Origin: Carideicomes alvinocaridis | GTDB taxonomy: Bacteria; Pseudomonadota; Alphaproteobacteria; Rhodobacterales; Rhodobacteraceae | DNA length: 64,000 nt | Assembly (NCBI GenBank): GCA_005473895.2 | Contig: SRJI02000008.1 | Coordinates: 62,001-126,000 of the forward strand | Direction of reading: 5' to 3' | Shown: one piece after another, positions 25,911 to 34,152 of the stretch | Layout: the number at the start of each line of letters is the position of its first letter | Numbering within the stretch: position 1 is the stretch's first letter | Program-made: the position numbers and the translations under genes | Notes under the pieces: model-generated | The model's database searches: none | What the model was told of the DNA's origin: nothing | The model's input: the letters and a program-made list of their open reading frames with translations, nothing else

Positions 25911-27659
25911 TCAGTCGCTGGCGCGTGCGGCGTCCTCGAGGCGCAGCTGCACCCGCTGGCGGCCGCCCCAGTGATTGATCTCCAATCGGCCGGCCAGGTG
26001 GAATCGCCCGCCACCATGACCCTCCAGCGCCGGGCCGAGCGGGCCGTCGAAGGCGCCGAACATGATCGCGTCCAGCGTCGGGCCCAGCCCGTCGCCGATG
26101 CTCAGCTTGAGATGCGATTCTCCCACCCGCCGGGCATGGGTCACCATGAGGTCGGGCAGGGCAAAGCGCGGGGCCGAGGCGCCGGCGCCGAAGGGGCCCG
26201 CGGCCTCCAGCTGGGTCACGAGGTCCGGCGTGCAGGCCCCCGGCATCAGCGTCGCGTCAAGCCGCAGGTCCCGCGGGCCGAGCTCGCCCGCCCCTTGCCG
26301 CGCGAGCAGTTCGGACAGCCGCTCCATCGCCGCCTCCAGCCCGTCGCGCGCCACGGTCAGCCCGGCGGCCATCTTGTGCCCGCCGCCCTTGAGCAGCAGG
26401 CCCTCCGAGGCCACGCGCTGCACCGCTGCGCCCAGGTCGATCCCGGGCACCGAGCGGCCGGAGCCCTTGCCCTCGCCGCCCTCCAGCCCGATCACCACGG
26501 CGGGCCGGCCCGTCGCCTCCTTCAGCCGGGCGGCGACGATGCCCACGACGCCCGGGTGCCAGCCTTCGCCCGCGGCCCAGACGAGCGGCGCGTCGAGGCC
26601 GCGCGCCTCGGCCTGGGCCATGGCGGCGGCGCGTACCTGCGCCTCGATCTCGCGCCGCTCGGTGTTGAGCTGGTCGAGCCGTTCGGCCATGGCGGCGGCC
26701 TCCACCGGGTCGGCGCTGGCCAGCAGCCGCGCGCCGAGGTCGGCCTTGCCGATGCGCCCGCCCGCATTCACCCGTGGCCCCAGCAGGTAGCCCAGGTGAT
26801 AGGCGTTGGGCGCCGTGTCCATGCGCGCCACGTCCGACAGCGCCACCAGCCCCGGCCGCTGCCGCCGGGCCATGACCTTGAGCCCCTGGCGCACCAGCGC
26901 GCGGTTGACCCCGATCAGCGGCGCCACGTCGGCCACCGTCGCCAGCGCCACGAGGTCCAGCAGGCCCAGCAGGTCGGGGCCTTTCTCGCCCGCCTCGCGC
27001 AGCTGCCGTCCGGCCTCCACCAGCATCAGGAAGACGACGCCGGCGGCGCAGAGATGCCCCAGCTCGCCGCTTTCGTCCTGGCGGTTGGGGTTCACCACGG
27101 CCAGTGCCGGCGGCAGCGTCTCGCCGCCCAGGTGGTGATCCAGCACGACGACATCCGCGCCCTCGGCCGCGGCGATGGGCTCGTGGGACAGCGTGCCGCA
27201 ATCGACGCAGAGGATCAGGTCATGGGCCGCGGCCAGCTCGCGCATGGCGGGCTCGTTGGGGCCGTAGCCCTCGTCGATCCGGTCGGGGATGTAGAGCGTG
27301 GCGCGCAGGCCGCGGTCGCGCAGCCACCACAGCAGCAGCGCCGCCGAGCTGCCGCCGTCCACGTCGTAATCGGCAAAGATCGCGATCCGCTCGCCGCCGC
27401 GCACCGCCTTCAGGAAGCGTGCCGCGGCTTTCTCCATGTCGCGCAGGCTGCGCGGATCGGGCAGCAGGTCGCGCAGCTGCGGCTCGAGGAAGCGCGCCGC
27501 CTCGTCCGAGGGCACGCCGCGCCGCACCAGCGTGGCGCAGATCGAGGGGGGCAGGGCGGTCGCCTGCACCATCGCCTCGGCCAGCCGCTCGGCCTCCACG
27601 GCCGGGCCCACCCAGCGGCGCCCGCTCAGCGACGCCTTCACCCCCAGATAATCCGTCAC
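25911..27659 (-). CDS. recJ: Single-stranded-DNA-specific exonuclease RecJ
   Basis: 5'-3' single-strand exonuclease for recombination and mismatch repair. The 582-residue protein belongs to the DHH superfamily: IFADYDVDGGSSAALLL (motif I, near residue 95), LCVDCGTLSHEP (motif II), VVLDHHLGGE (motif III, the DHH) and AVVNPNRQDE (motif IV). The DHHA1 domain follows with GWHPGVVGIVAARLKE and GGGHKMAAGLTV, and the C-terminal OB fold closes the protein. A dispersed repeat lies just upstream of its start. Confidence 0.94.
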   Translation of the reverse strand: MTDYLGVKASLSGRRWVGPAVEAERLAEAMVQATALPPSICATLVRRGVPSDEAARFLEPQLRDLLPDPRSLRDMEKAAARFLKAVRGGERIAIFADYDVDGGSSAALLLWWLRDRGLRATLYIPDRIDEGYGPNEPAMRELAAAHDLILCVDCGTLSHEPIAAAEGADVVVLDHHLGGETLPPALAVVNPNRQDESGELGHLCAAGVVFLMLVEAGRQLREAGEKGPDLLGLLDLVALATVADVAPLIGVNRALVRQGLKVMARRQRPGLVALSDVARMDTAPNAYHLGYLLGPRVNAGGRIGKADLGARLLASADPVEAAAMAERLDQLNTERREIEAQVRAAAMAQAEARGLDAPLVWAAGEGWHPGVVGIVAARLKEATGRPAVVIGLEGGEGKGSGRSVPGIDLGAAVQRVASEGLLLKGGGHKMAAGLTVARDGLEAAMERLSELLARQGAGELGPRDLRLDATLMPGACTPDLVTQLEAAGPFGAGASAPRFALPDLMVTHARRVGESHLKLSIGDGLGPTLDAIMFGAFDGPLGPALEGHGGGRFHLAGRLEINHWGGRQRVQLRLEDAARASD

Positions 27660-27676
27660 GGTTTCGCCCGAGGCTC

Positions 27677-27721
27677 CTTCATCTTGCCGGAAAAACTCCG
27701 GGGTCCGGGGCAGCGCCCCGG
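27677..27721. repeat. Dispersed intergenic element, copy 4 (subtype B, inverted)
   Basis: Between glpX and recJ. Read on the minus strand: hairpin CCGGGGC-GCT-GCCCCGG (27721-27705), then GGAGTTTTTCCGGCAAGATGAAG. The box differs from the ATATTT type but matches copy 7 at 57.4 kb, so there are two subtypes with the same layout. Confidence 0.65.
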
Positions 27722-27749
27722 TCCCGCATTCTCCGCCTGCTGCAACGCC

Positions 27750-28721
27750 TTACATGGCGCTCTTCGGGTTGCGATAGACCATGCGCCGCACCGAGCCGGT
27801 CTTGGACCGCATCAGCAGTGTCTCGGTCGTGAGATACCCCACCTCGCGCTTGATGCCCGGCAGGAGCGACCCGCCGGTCACGCCGGTGGCGGCAAAGATC
27901 ACGTCCTGGGTGACCATGTCGTCGCGGCGGTAGATGCGGTCGAGATCCTCGATCCCGGCCTTGGCCGCGCGGCCCTTTTCGTCGTCGTTGCGGAACAGCA
28001 GCCGGCCCTGGATCTGCCCGCCCATGCATTTGAGCGCCGCGGCCGCCAGCACGCCCTCGGGCGCCCCGCCCGAGCCCATGTACATGTCGATGCCCGTCGT
28101 CGCGGCCTCGGCGCAATGCATGACGCCCGCCACGTCGCCGTCGGTGATCAGCCGGATCGCGGCGCCGGTGGCGCGGACCTCGGCGATCATCTCCTCGTGG
28201 CGCGGGCGTTCGAGGATGCAGACGGTGATGTCTTCCGGCCCGCAGCCCTTGGCTTTGGCCAGCGCCGCCACCCGTTCGCCCGGGCTCATGTCGAGCGTCA
28301 CCACGTCCTCGGCATAGCCCGGCCCGATGGCCAGCTTGTCCATGTAGACGTCGGGGGCGTGCAGCATGGAGTGCCGCGGGCCCATGGCGATCACGGTCAG
28401 CGCGTTGGGCATGTCCTTGGCGGTGAGCGTCGTGCCTTCCAGCGGGTCGAGCGCGATGTCCACGCCCGGGCCGGTGCCGGTGCCCACTTCCTCGCCGATA
28501 TAGAGCATGGGCGCCTCGTCACGCTCGCCCTCGCCGATCACCACCACGCCCGCGATGTCGAGCAGGTTGAGCTGTTCGCGCATGGCGTTGACCGCGGCCT
28601 GGTCGGCGGCCTTCTCGTCGCCCCGGCCGATCAGCTTGGCGCTGGCCAGCGCCGCCTGTTCCGCGACGCGGGCGAGGCCCAGCGACAGCATACGGTCGTT
28701 GAAATCGACTTTGGTGGGCAT
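27750..28721 (-). CDS. glpX: Fructose-1,6-bisphosphatase class II GlpX
   Basis: Hydrolyses fructose 1,6-bisphosphate in gluconeogenesis. The 323-residue protein has the class II signatures VVVIGEGERDEAPMLYIGE and DIALDPLEGTTL (metal and phosphate ligands), and the GSGGAPEGVLAAAALKCMGG loop. The start at 28721 (MPTKVDFNDRML) is where homology begins. It follows hom on the same strand after 177 bases, so they may share transcription. Confidence 0.95.
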   Translation of the reverse strand: MPTKVDFNDRMLSLGLARVAEQAALASAKLIGRGDEKAADQAAVNAMREQLNLLDIAGVVVIGEGERDEAPMLYIGEEVGTGTGPGVDIALDPLEGTTLTAKDMPNALTVIAMGPRHSMLHAPDVYMDKLAIGPGYAEDVVTLDMSPGERVAALAKAKGCGPEDITVCILERPRHEEMIAEVRATGAAIRLITDGDVAGVMHCAEAATTGIDMYMGSGGAPEGVLAAAALKCMGGQIQGRLLFRNDDEKGRAAKAGIEDLDRIYRRDDMVTQDVIFAATGVTGGSLLPGIKREVGYLTTETLLMRSKTGSVRRMVYRNPKSAM

Positions 28722-28898
28722 GGGCGGGATCCTCTGGACTGAAATACGCCCAACCCTTAGCCCGGCGCGCTTGGGCGGGGCAAGCGGACAGCGCCGGGCG
28801 GGGCGAGAGCGGGGCCCATGGTGGCGGGGGGCCGCCGCCACGGCAGGCAGGGCGCGCGACCCGTCGGGGTGGGCGAGGGGGCGCGCGCCCCGGGCCGT

Positions 28899-30185
28899 TC
28901 AGATCTGTTCGATCCGCAGGGCCACGGGGGTGTCGCCCAGCACGCCGGTCGCCGGCATCGCGGCGAGCGCGGCGTCGAGCGCCGGGCGCGACGTCTTGTG
29001 CGTCACGATCAGCACCGGCGCCTCGGAGGCGACGTGGGAATATTGCCGCATCCGGTCGATGGAGATCCCCGACTCGCCCAGCACCGTGGCGATCTTGGCC
29101 AGCGCGCCGGGCTTGTCCGCCAGTTTCATGCGCAGGTAATAGGGCGCGGGCGTGGCCGAGGTCGCCGGGGTGACCGGCTTCAGCTCGGCCGCCGGGCGTC
29201 CGAAGGTCGAGATCCGCGTGCCGCGCGCGATGTCGATGATGTCGGACATGACCGCGCTGGCGGTCGGACCTTCGCCCGCGCCGGCGCCGCGCATGACGAT
29301 CTGGCCCACCTGGTCGCCTTCCAGCACGCACATGTTGGTGCCGCCCTCCAGCTGGCCCAGGGCGCTGTCGGCGGGGACGAGGCAGGGGGTCATGCGCTGC
29401 TCCAGCCCGCGGCCGGTCATCTGCGCCACGCCCAGCAGCTTGATGCGGTAGCCCATGTCGGCGGCCTGGCGGATATCCTCGATGGTGATGGCGCCGATGC
29501 CCTCCAGCTCCACCGCGTCGAAGGCCACCTCGGTGCCATAGGCGATGGAGGCCAGCAGCGACAGCTTGTGGCCCGCGTCGATCCCGCCCACGTCGAGGTT
29601 CGGGTCGGCCTCCAGGAAGCCGAGCGCGCGGGCCTCCTCGAAGACCTCCTCGTAGGTCAGCCCCGCGCTTTCCATCCGGGTGAGGATGTAGTTGCAGGTG
29701 CCGTTCATCACCCCCATCACGCGGGTGATCTCGTTGCCGGCCAGACCCTCGGTCAGCGCCTTGACCACCGGGATGCCCCCGGCCACCGCGGCTTCGAAGC
29801 GCAGCACGCGGCCCGCGGCCTCGGCGGCGCCCGCCAGCGCCTTGCCGTGGACGGCCAGCATCGCCTTGTTGGCGGTGACCACGTCCTTGCCGGTCTCGAG
29901 CGCGGCCTCGGTCGCGGCCTTGGCCGGGCCGTCGGCGCCGCCCATGAGCTCCACGAAGACGTCCACGTCGCCGCGCCGTGCGAGCGCGACCGGGTCGTCC
30001 TCCCAGTCGTAGCGGTCGAGCGGCACGCCCCGGTCCATCCCGCGGGTCCGGGCGGAGACCGCCGTGATCTCGATCGGGCGGCCGGTGCGGCTTTGCAGCA
30101 GCTGGGCCTTCTGGCGGACGATCTTGACCACGCCGGCACCCACGGTGCCGAGGCCGGCGATTCCCAGACGCAAGGGGTCGGACAT
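28899..30185 (-). CDS. hom: Homoserine dehydrogenase
   Basis: NAD(P)H-dependent reduction of aspartate semialdehyde to homoserine, on the way to threonine and methionine. The 428-residue protein is the monofunctional type: Rossmann loop LGIAGLGTVGAGVV (residues 6-19), catalytic core GIPVVKALTEGLAGNEI, and DVGGIDAGHKLSLLASIA with the active-site lysine. A C-terminal ACT domain (YYLRMKLADKPGALAKIATV, from about residue 345) probably allows threonine feedback. AGGAG lies ten bases before the ATG at 30185. Confidence 0.95.
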   Translation of the reverse strand: MSDPLRLGIAGLGTVGAGVVKIVRQKAQLLQSRTGRPIEITAVSARTRGMDRGVPLDRYDWEDDPVALARRGDVDVFVELMGGADGPAKAATEAALETGKDVVTANKAMLAVHGKALAGAAEAAGRVLRFEAAVAGGIPVVKALTEGLAGNEITRVMGVMNGTCNYILTRMESAGLTYEEVFEEARALGFLEADPNLDVGGIDAGHKLSLLASIAYGTEVAFDAVELEGIGAITIEDIRQAADMGYRIKLLGVAQMTGRGLEQRMTPCLVPADSALGQLEGGTNMCVLEGDQVGQIVMRGAGAGEGPTASAVMSDIIDIARGTRISTFGRPAAELKPVTPATSATPAPYYLRMKLADKPGALAKIATVLGESGISIDRMRQYSHVASEAPVLIVTHKTSRPALDAALAAMPATGVLGDTPVALRIEQI

Positions 30186-30358
30186 GGCGCGCGGGCTCCT
30201 TATTCTGTTGCGCTCTGATGAGGTCCGGCGTGATGTACGCCTTTGCCCGCGGCCGTGCAACGGACAATGGCCCGGGGGACGGGGCTGGCCGTGGGTCGGG
30301 CCGGGCGCAGGGGAAAAGTGCGGCGAAGAAGGGTCGGGTCAGACTGACCGGGCGGCCC

Positions 30359-30616
30359 TCAGCCCGCCTCGGGATCGCGCCGGCGCAGCCGTTCGGCCCG
30401 CGCCCGCAGCGCGGCGACCCGGGCCTCGAAGGCCTCCAGGCTCTCTTCGCTCTCGCGGGGGGCGGGGCCGGCCAGCAGCTCTTCCATCGGCAGGAGCCGC
30501 GGATAGGGTCCGCGGGTGACCGACCGCGGCACCGCGGCATCGAGTTCCGGGAACTCGGCGCAGGCGGCGGTCAGCGCGGCGAGCGTCAGGCAGACAATGG
30601 CGGGGGCGGTGCGCAT
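30359..30616 (-). CDS. Small predicted lipoprotein
   Basis: An 85-residue protein with a lipoprotein signal peptide: basic MR start, hydrophobic APAIVCLTLAALTA, and lipobox LTAAC with the lipidated cysteine at residue 19. The mature part (about 67 residues) is charged, with a C-terminal helix rich in E, R and A (SLEAFEARVAALRARAERLRR) that could be a coiled coil. The ATG at 30616 is chosen because of the signal peptide and the GGAAGGGA site just before it. No family is recognised. It is divergent from the TetR gene. Confidence 0.65.
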   Translation of the reverse strand: MRTAPAIVCLTLAALTAACAEFPELDAAVPRSVTRGPYPRLLPMEELLAGPAPRESEESLEAFEARVAALRARAERLRRRDPEAG

Positions 30617-30678
30617 CTTTCCCTTCCGGCGGTTGCCTCCCATCCATGCCGGGTCGCGCGCCGGGGAGCAAGCGGGGA

Positions 30679-30706
30679 TTGAATTGAACACATGGTCAGT
30701 TATTCT
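30679..30706 (+). promoter_or_regulatory. Candidate promoter and autoregulatory operator of the TetR gene
   Basis: TTGAAT (30679-30684), 16-base spacer, TATTCT (30701-30706): four of six matches at each box. The spacer is filled by the imperfect palindrome TGAACACATGGTCA (30685-30698), with five of six half-site pairs matching, which is the typical size and position of a TetR-family operator. Transcription would start near 30713, one base before the ATG at 30714, so the messenger would be almost leaderless. Confidence 0.45.
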
Positions 30707-30713
30707 GCCGCCC

Positions 30714-31304
30714 ATGGCGCGCACGCAGGGTTCCCGATCCGATGTTACCGGCCCCCGGGTGGAGGCCGCGGCGCTGAAGCTGTTCGCGCGCGACGGCTAT
30801 GCCGCCGTCTCCATGCGGCAGATCGCGGCCGAGGTCGGCGTGCAGGCCGGCGCGCTCTATTCCTACACGCCCGACAAGCAGTCGCTTCTGTTTGCCATGA
30901 TGAAGGGGCACATGGAGGACCTGCTGGAGGCGCTGGCCAAGCTCGACAGCTCCGGGCCGCCGCCCGCGCGGCTGGAGCGCTTCGTGCGCTTCCACATCGG
31001 CTTTCACGCCGCGCGGCCCGAGGCGGTCTTCGTCTCCTACATGGAGATCCGGAACCTGACGGCGGAGAACTTCCCGGTGATCGAGGCGCTGCGCCGCCGC
31101 TACGAGACGGCGCTGGAGCAGATCCTGCGCGCCGGGCGCGACAGCGGCGATTTCGCCATGCCCGACACCAAGCTCGCGGCGATGGCATTGATCGCCATGC
31201 TGACCGGCGTCACGACGTGGTTCCGCGAGGGCGGGCGGCTGTCGCTGGCGGAGGTGGAGGAGATCTATGTCGCCATGGTGAAGAAGGCGGTGGGGGCCGG
31301 CTGA
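30714..31304 (+). CDS. TetR/AcrR family transcriptional regulator
   Basis: A 196-residue repressor-type protein. The N-terminal helix-turn-helix (residues about 12-58) reads AALKLFARDGYAAVSMRQIA, with VGVQAGALYSYTPDKQSLLF as recognition helix and linker. The C-terminal ligand domain contains SYMEIRNLTAENFPVIEALR and resembles the TetR_C group seen next to fatty-acid and acyl-CoA genes, but no such target gene is adjacent here. It is divergent from the small lipoprotein gene, and a palindrome lies inside its own promoter. Confidence 0.88.
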   Translation: MARTQGSRSDVTGPRVEAAALKLFARDGYAAVSMRQIAAEVGVQAGALYSYTPDKQSLLFAMMKGHMEDLLEALAKLDSSGPPPARLERFVRFHIGFHAARPEAVFVSYMEIRNLTAENFPVIEALRRRYETALEQILRAGRDSGDFAMPDTKLAAMALIAMLTGVTTWFREGGRLSLAEVEEIYVAMVKKAVGAG

Positions 31305-31346
31305 GCCGTGGCGCTGACCGGGGTGGCCGGGGCGCGGGCGGAGAGG

Positions 31347-31400
31347 CCGGGGGGCTGTCTGCCCCCCGGACCCCCCGACCATATTTATGGACCGAAGAAG
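31347..31400. repeat. Dispersed intergenic element, copy 5
   Basis: Hairpin CCGGGGGG (31347-31354) / CCCCCCGG (31362-31369), then CCCCCCGACCATATTTA, TGGACCGAAGAAG. It is the best match to copies 2 and 6. It lies between the convergent TetR and pirin genes, where the hairpin could also serve as a weak terminator. Confidence 0.72.
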
Positions 31401-31418
31401 GGCCCGGGGTGAGCCCGG

Positions 31419-32330
31419 TCAGTGCGCGGGCTGGATGAAGGTGCCGTTGCGGAGGTCGGCCATGGCCTGGCGCAGTTCCTCCTGGGTGTTCATCACGATC
31501 GGGCCGTGCCAGGCCACCGGCTCCGCGATCGGCGCGCCCGAGACGAGCAGGAAGCGCGCGCCGCGCTCGCCGGCCTGCACCGTGACCTCGTCACCGCTGC
31601 CGAAGCGGATCAGCGTCCGGTCGCCGGACATGTCGCGGATATTGACCTCCTGGCCGGCGACCTCCTTCTCCAGCAGCACGCCGGCGGGGCGGCTGGCATC
31701 GGCGAAGGCGGCCTCGCCCTCGAAGACATAGGCGAAGGCGCGGCGGTAGGTGTCGATCGGGAAGGTCTTGCGGACCCCCGGCGGCATGGAGATGTCGAGG
31801 TATTGCGGATCGGCGGCGATGCCGTCCACCGGGCCGGTCCTGCCCCAGAAGCTGCCGACGACCACGCGCACCACCGTGCCGTCATCGTCGATCACCTCGG
31901 GGATCTCGGTGCCGCGCACGTCCTGGTAGCGCGGCGCGGTCATCTTCAGCGACGAGGGCAGGTTGCCCCAGAGCTGGAAGCCGTGCATCTGCCCGGTCTC
32001 GTTCCCCTTGGGCATCTCCTGGTGCAGGATGCCCGAGCCGGCGGTCATCCATTGCACGTCGCCCGCGCCCAGCGTCCCGGCATTGCCGAGGCTGTCACCG
32101 TGATCGACGCTGCCCGACAGCACGTAGGTGATGGTCTCGATCCCGCGATGGGGATGCCAGGGGAAGCCCTTGGAATATTTCGACGGGTCCTCGTTGCGGA
32201 AATCGTCGAACAGCAGGAACGGGTCCAGCTCCGACGGGTCGCGGAACCCGAAGGCGCGGTGCAGATGGACGCCGGCGCCTTCCATCGTGGGGGTGGCGCG
32301 GCGGGTTTCGAGGGTCGGTCTGAGGGACAT
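31419..32330 (-). CDS. Pirin family protein
   Basis: A 303-residue bicupin. The N-terminal cupin carries the pirin metal motif HPHRGIETITYVLSGSVDH (two His and a Glu) and the GDVQWMTAGSGILHQEMP segment; the C-terminal cupin lacks metal ligands, as usual. Characterised relatives are quercetin dioxygenases or transcription cofactors; which applies here is unknown. The second of two nearby ATGs (32330) is used because AGGAG lies seven bases before it. Confidence 0.88.
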   Translation of the reverse strand: MSLRPTLETRRATPTMEGAGVHLHRAFGFRDPSELDPFLLFDDFRNEDPSKYSKGFPWHPHRGIETITYVLSGSVDHGDSLGNAGTLGAGDVQWMTAGSGILHQEMPKGNETGQMHGFQLWGNLPSSLKMTAPRYQDVRGTEIPEVIDDDGTVVRVVVGSFWGRTGPVDGIAADPQYLDISMPPGVRKTFPIDTYRRAFAYVFEGEAAFADASRPAGVLLEKEVAGQEVNIRDMSGDRTLIRFGSGDEVTVQAGERGARFLLVSGAPIAEPVAWHGPIVMNTQEELRQAMADLRNGTFIQPAH

Positions 32331-32493
32331 GATCATTCTCCTGATCGCGTTTGATGCGAAAATAGGGGGCCGGGGGCGTCGGCACAATCGGCGGCGGCGG
32401 AGCGGGGCTGTGCGGCAGCGCACACTCGGCGGGCCCTCGCCCCCGGCGCGGTGAGCGTGTAGAGCAGTGGCGCGAAACCGGGGAGAGAGCGGC

Positions 32494-32976
32494 GTGGAGC
32501 AGGACGGGACGGAGATACTGGCGGTGCTGGAAGCCTCGCAGCCGAGGCGCGTCATGGCGGTGGCGATGCTGGTGGTGCTGGGGGCTCTGCTGATCTACCT
32601 GGCGCTGGCGGGCGGGCTTGCGGGGCCGGTCTATCCGCTGATGCTGGCGCTGATGGGGGCAGTGGCGCTGTGGCTGAGCGTGCGCATCTGGCAGGCCACG
32701 TCGCGGCGGTTGGAACTGACCCGCGAGGCGCTGCGCGAGAGCGGCGGCGAGATCGTGGTACGGGTGGAGGAGGTCGCCGGGGTGGAGCGCGGGGCCTTCG
32801 CCTTCAAACCCTCCAACGGCTTCGTGATCCGTATGACCGACAGGGGGGAGCGGCGCTGGCGGCCCGGCCTGTGGTGGCGGACGGGGCGGCGCATCGGCAT
32901 CGGCGGCGTCACCCCCGGGCCGCAGGGCAAGGTGATGGCGGAGCTGCTCCAGGCCCTGCGCGACGGCACCGCCTGA
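32494..32976 (+). CDS. Small two-helix membrane protein
   Basis: A protein of about 160 residues with two transmembrane helices close together (about residues 21-42, VMAVAMLVVLGALLIYLALA, and 47-62, VYPLMLALMGAVALWL), then a cytoplasmic domain with strands around ELTREALRESGGEIVVRVEEVAGVERG, followed by KPSNGFVIRM and a basic RRWRPGLWWR patch. This resembles small PH-like (bPH/YcxB-type) membrane proteins, but no firm family was recognised. The GTG at 32494 has GGGAGAGAG before it; a GTG at 32467 is possible. Confidence 0.65.
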   Translation: MEQDGTEILAVLEASQPRRVMAVAMLVVLGALLIYLALAGGLAGPVYPLMLALMGAVALWLSVRIWQATSRRLELTREALRESGGEIVVRVEEVAGVERGAFAFKPSNGFVIRMTDRGERRWRPGLWWRTGRRIGIGGVTPGPQGKVMAELLQALRDGTA

Positions 32977-33151
32977 GCCGCCCGCCCGCCCGCCGCCGAG
33001 GGGGGCTAGGGGGCCGCGAGGGGCGGCGAAGTCTTTCCGACGCTGCCTGCACGGGGCAGCCGGCGAGTCCCTGGGGGTCGTCACCCTGCCGCGATCGCTG
33101 CCGGTCTCCCCCGGGCGGGGCGAAACAGGGCAGATTTTGCAACCTTCGCCC

Positions 33152-33179
33152 TTGGCGATCCCGCCTCGTCCGCTAGTCT
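33152..33179 (+). promoter_or_regulatory. Candidate promoter of the YehZYXW-type operon
   Basis: TTGGCG (33152-33157), 16-base spacer, TAGTCT (33174-33179), about 50 bases before the substrate-binding protein ATG. The rest of the 259-base gap holds only a short GCTGCC/GGCAGC hairpin (33042-33060) without a T run. Confidence 0.3.
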
Positions 33180-33235
33180 TCGACAGGAACGTCGCGCACC
33201 GGCGCAACATCCAACCCGAGGGGAGCCTGCCTACT

Positions 33236-34141
33236 ATGAAAACCCGTCTTTTCCTTGCCGCCGTCGGTATGTCCGGCGTGATCGCCACCGGCGCCCAGGC
33301 CGACATCACCGTCTCGTCCAAGATCGACACCGAGGGCGGGCTGCTGGGCAACATCATCGCTCTGGCGCTCGAGGATGCCGGCCTGCCGGTGGAGCGGCGC
33401 CTGCAGCTCGGCGGCACCCAGGTCGTGCGCGAGGCGATCCTGGCCGACCAGATCGACATCTATCCCGAATATACCGGCAACGCGGCCTTCTTCTTCAACG
33501 AGGCCGACAGCGATGTCTGGAACGACGCCGACAAGGCGCATGAACGCGCCAAGGAGCTGGACGCCGAGAACTCCATCACCTGGCTCGAATCCGCGCCGGC
33601 CAACAACACCTGGGCGATCGCCGTGACCGGCCCGGTGGCGGAAGAGAACGACCTGTCCACCATGTCCGATTTCGGCAAGTGGGTTGCCGGTGGTGGCGAG
33701 GTCAAGCTGGCCGCCTCGACCGAGTTCGTCTCGTCTCCCGCGGTGCTGCCGGCCATGCAGGAAGCCTACGGGTTCGAGCTGACCGAGGACCAGACGGTCA
33801 TCCTGTCGGGCGGCGACACGGCGGCGACGATCCGCGCGGCGGCGCAGGGCACGTCGGGGGTCAACGCGGCGATGGTCTACGGCACCGATGGCGGCGTGGG
33901 CGCGACCGGGCTCGTGGTGATGGAGGACGACAAGGGCGTGCAGCCGGTCTACGAGCCGACGCCGATCGTCCGCGACGAGGTGCTGGAGGAATATCCCTCC
34001 ATCCCCGAGGTGCTGAACCCGATCTTCTCCGAGCTCGACATGCAGACGCTGCAGAAGCTCAACGGCCGCATCCAGGTGGGCGGTGAGCCGGCCGAGGCCG
34101 TGGCCCGCGACTACCTGACCCAGGCCGGAGTGCTGGACTGA
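33236..34141 (+). CDS. Osmolyte ABC transporter substrate-binding protein (OsmF/YehZ type)
   Basis: A 301-residue periplasmic protein with a Sec signal peptide (cleavage after ATGAQA). It belongs to the OpuAC/QAT family: ITVSSKIDTEGGLLGNIIAL at the start, LGGTQVVREAILADQIDIYPEYTG (the classic YPEYTG motif), and NAAMVYGTDGG in the hinge region. Relatives bind glycine betaine, choline or similar; YehZ itself has low affinity. It is the first gene of a four-gene operon with the permeases and ATPase that follow. Confidence 0.9.
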   Translation: MKTRLFLAAVGMSGVIATGAQADITVSSKIDTEGGLLGNIIALALEDAGLPVERRLQLGGTQVVREAILADQIDIYPEYTGNAAFFFNEADSDVWNDADKAHERAKELDAENSITWLESAPANNTWAIAVTGPVAEENDLSTMSDFGKWVAGGGEVKLAASTEFVSSPAVLPAMQEAYGFELTEDQTVILSGGDTAATIRAAAQGTSGVNAAMVYGTDGGVGATGLVVMEDDKGVQPVYEPTPIVRDEVLEEYPSIPEVLNPIFSELDMQTLQKLNGRIQVGGEPAEAVARDYLTQAGVLD

Positions 34142-34152
34142 TCGCCGGCACC

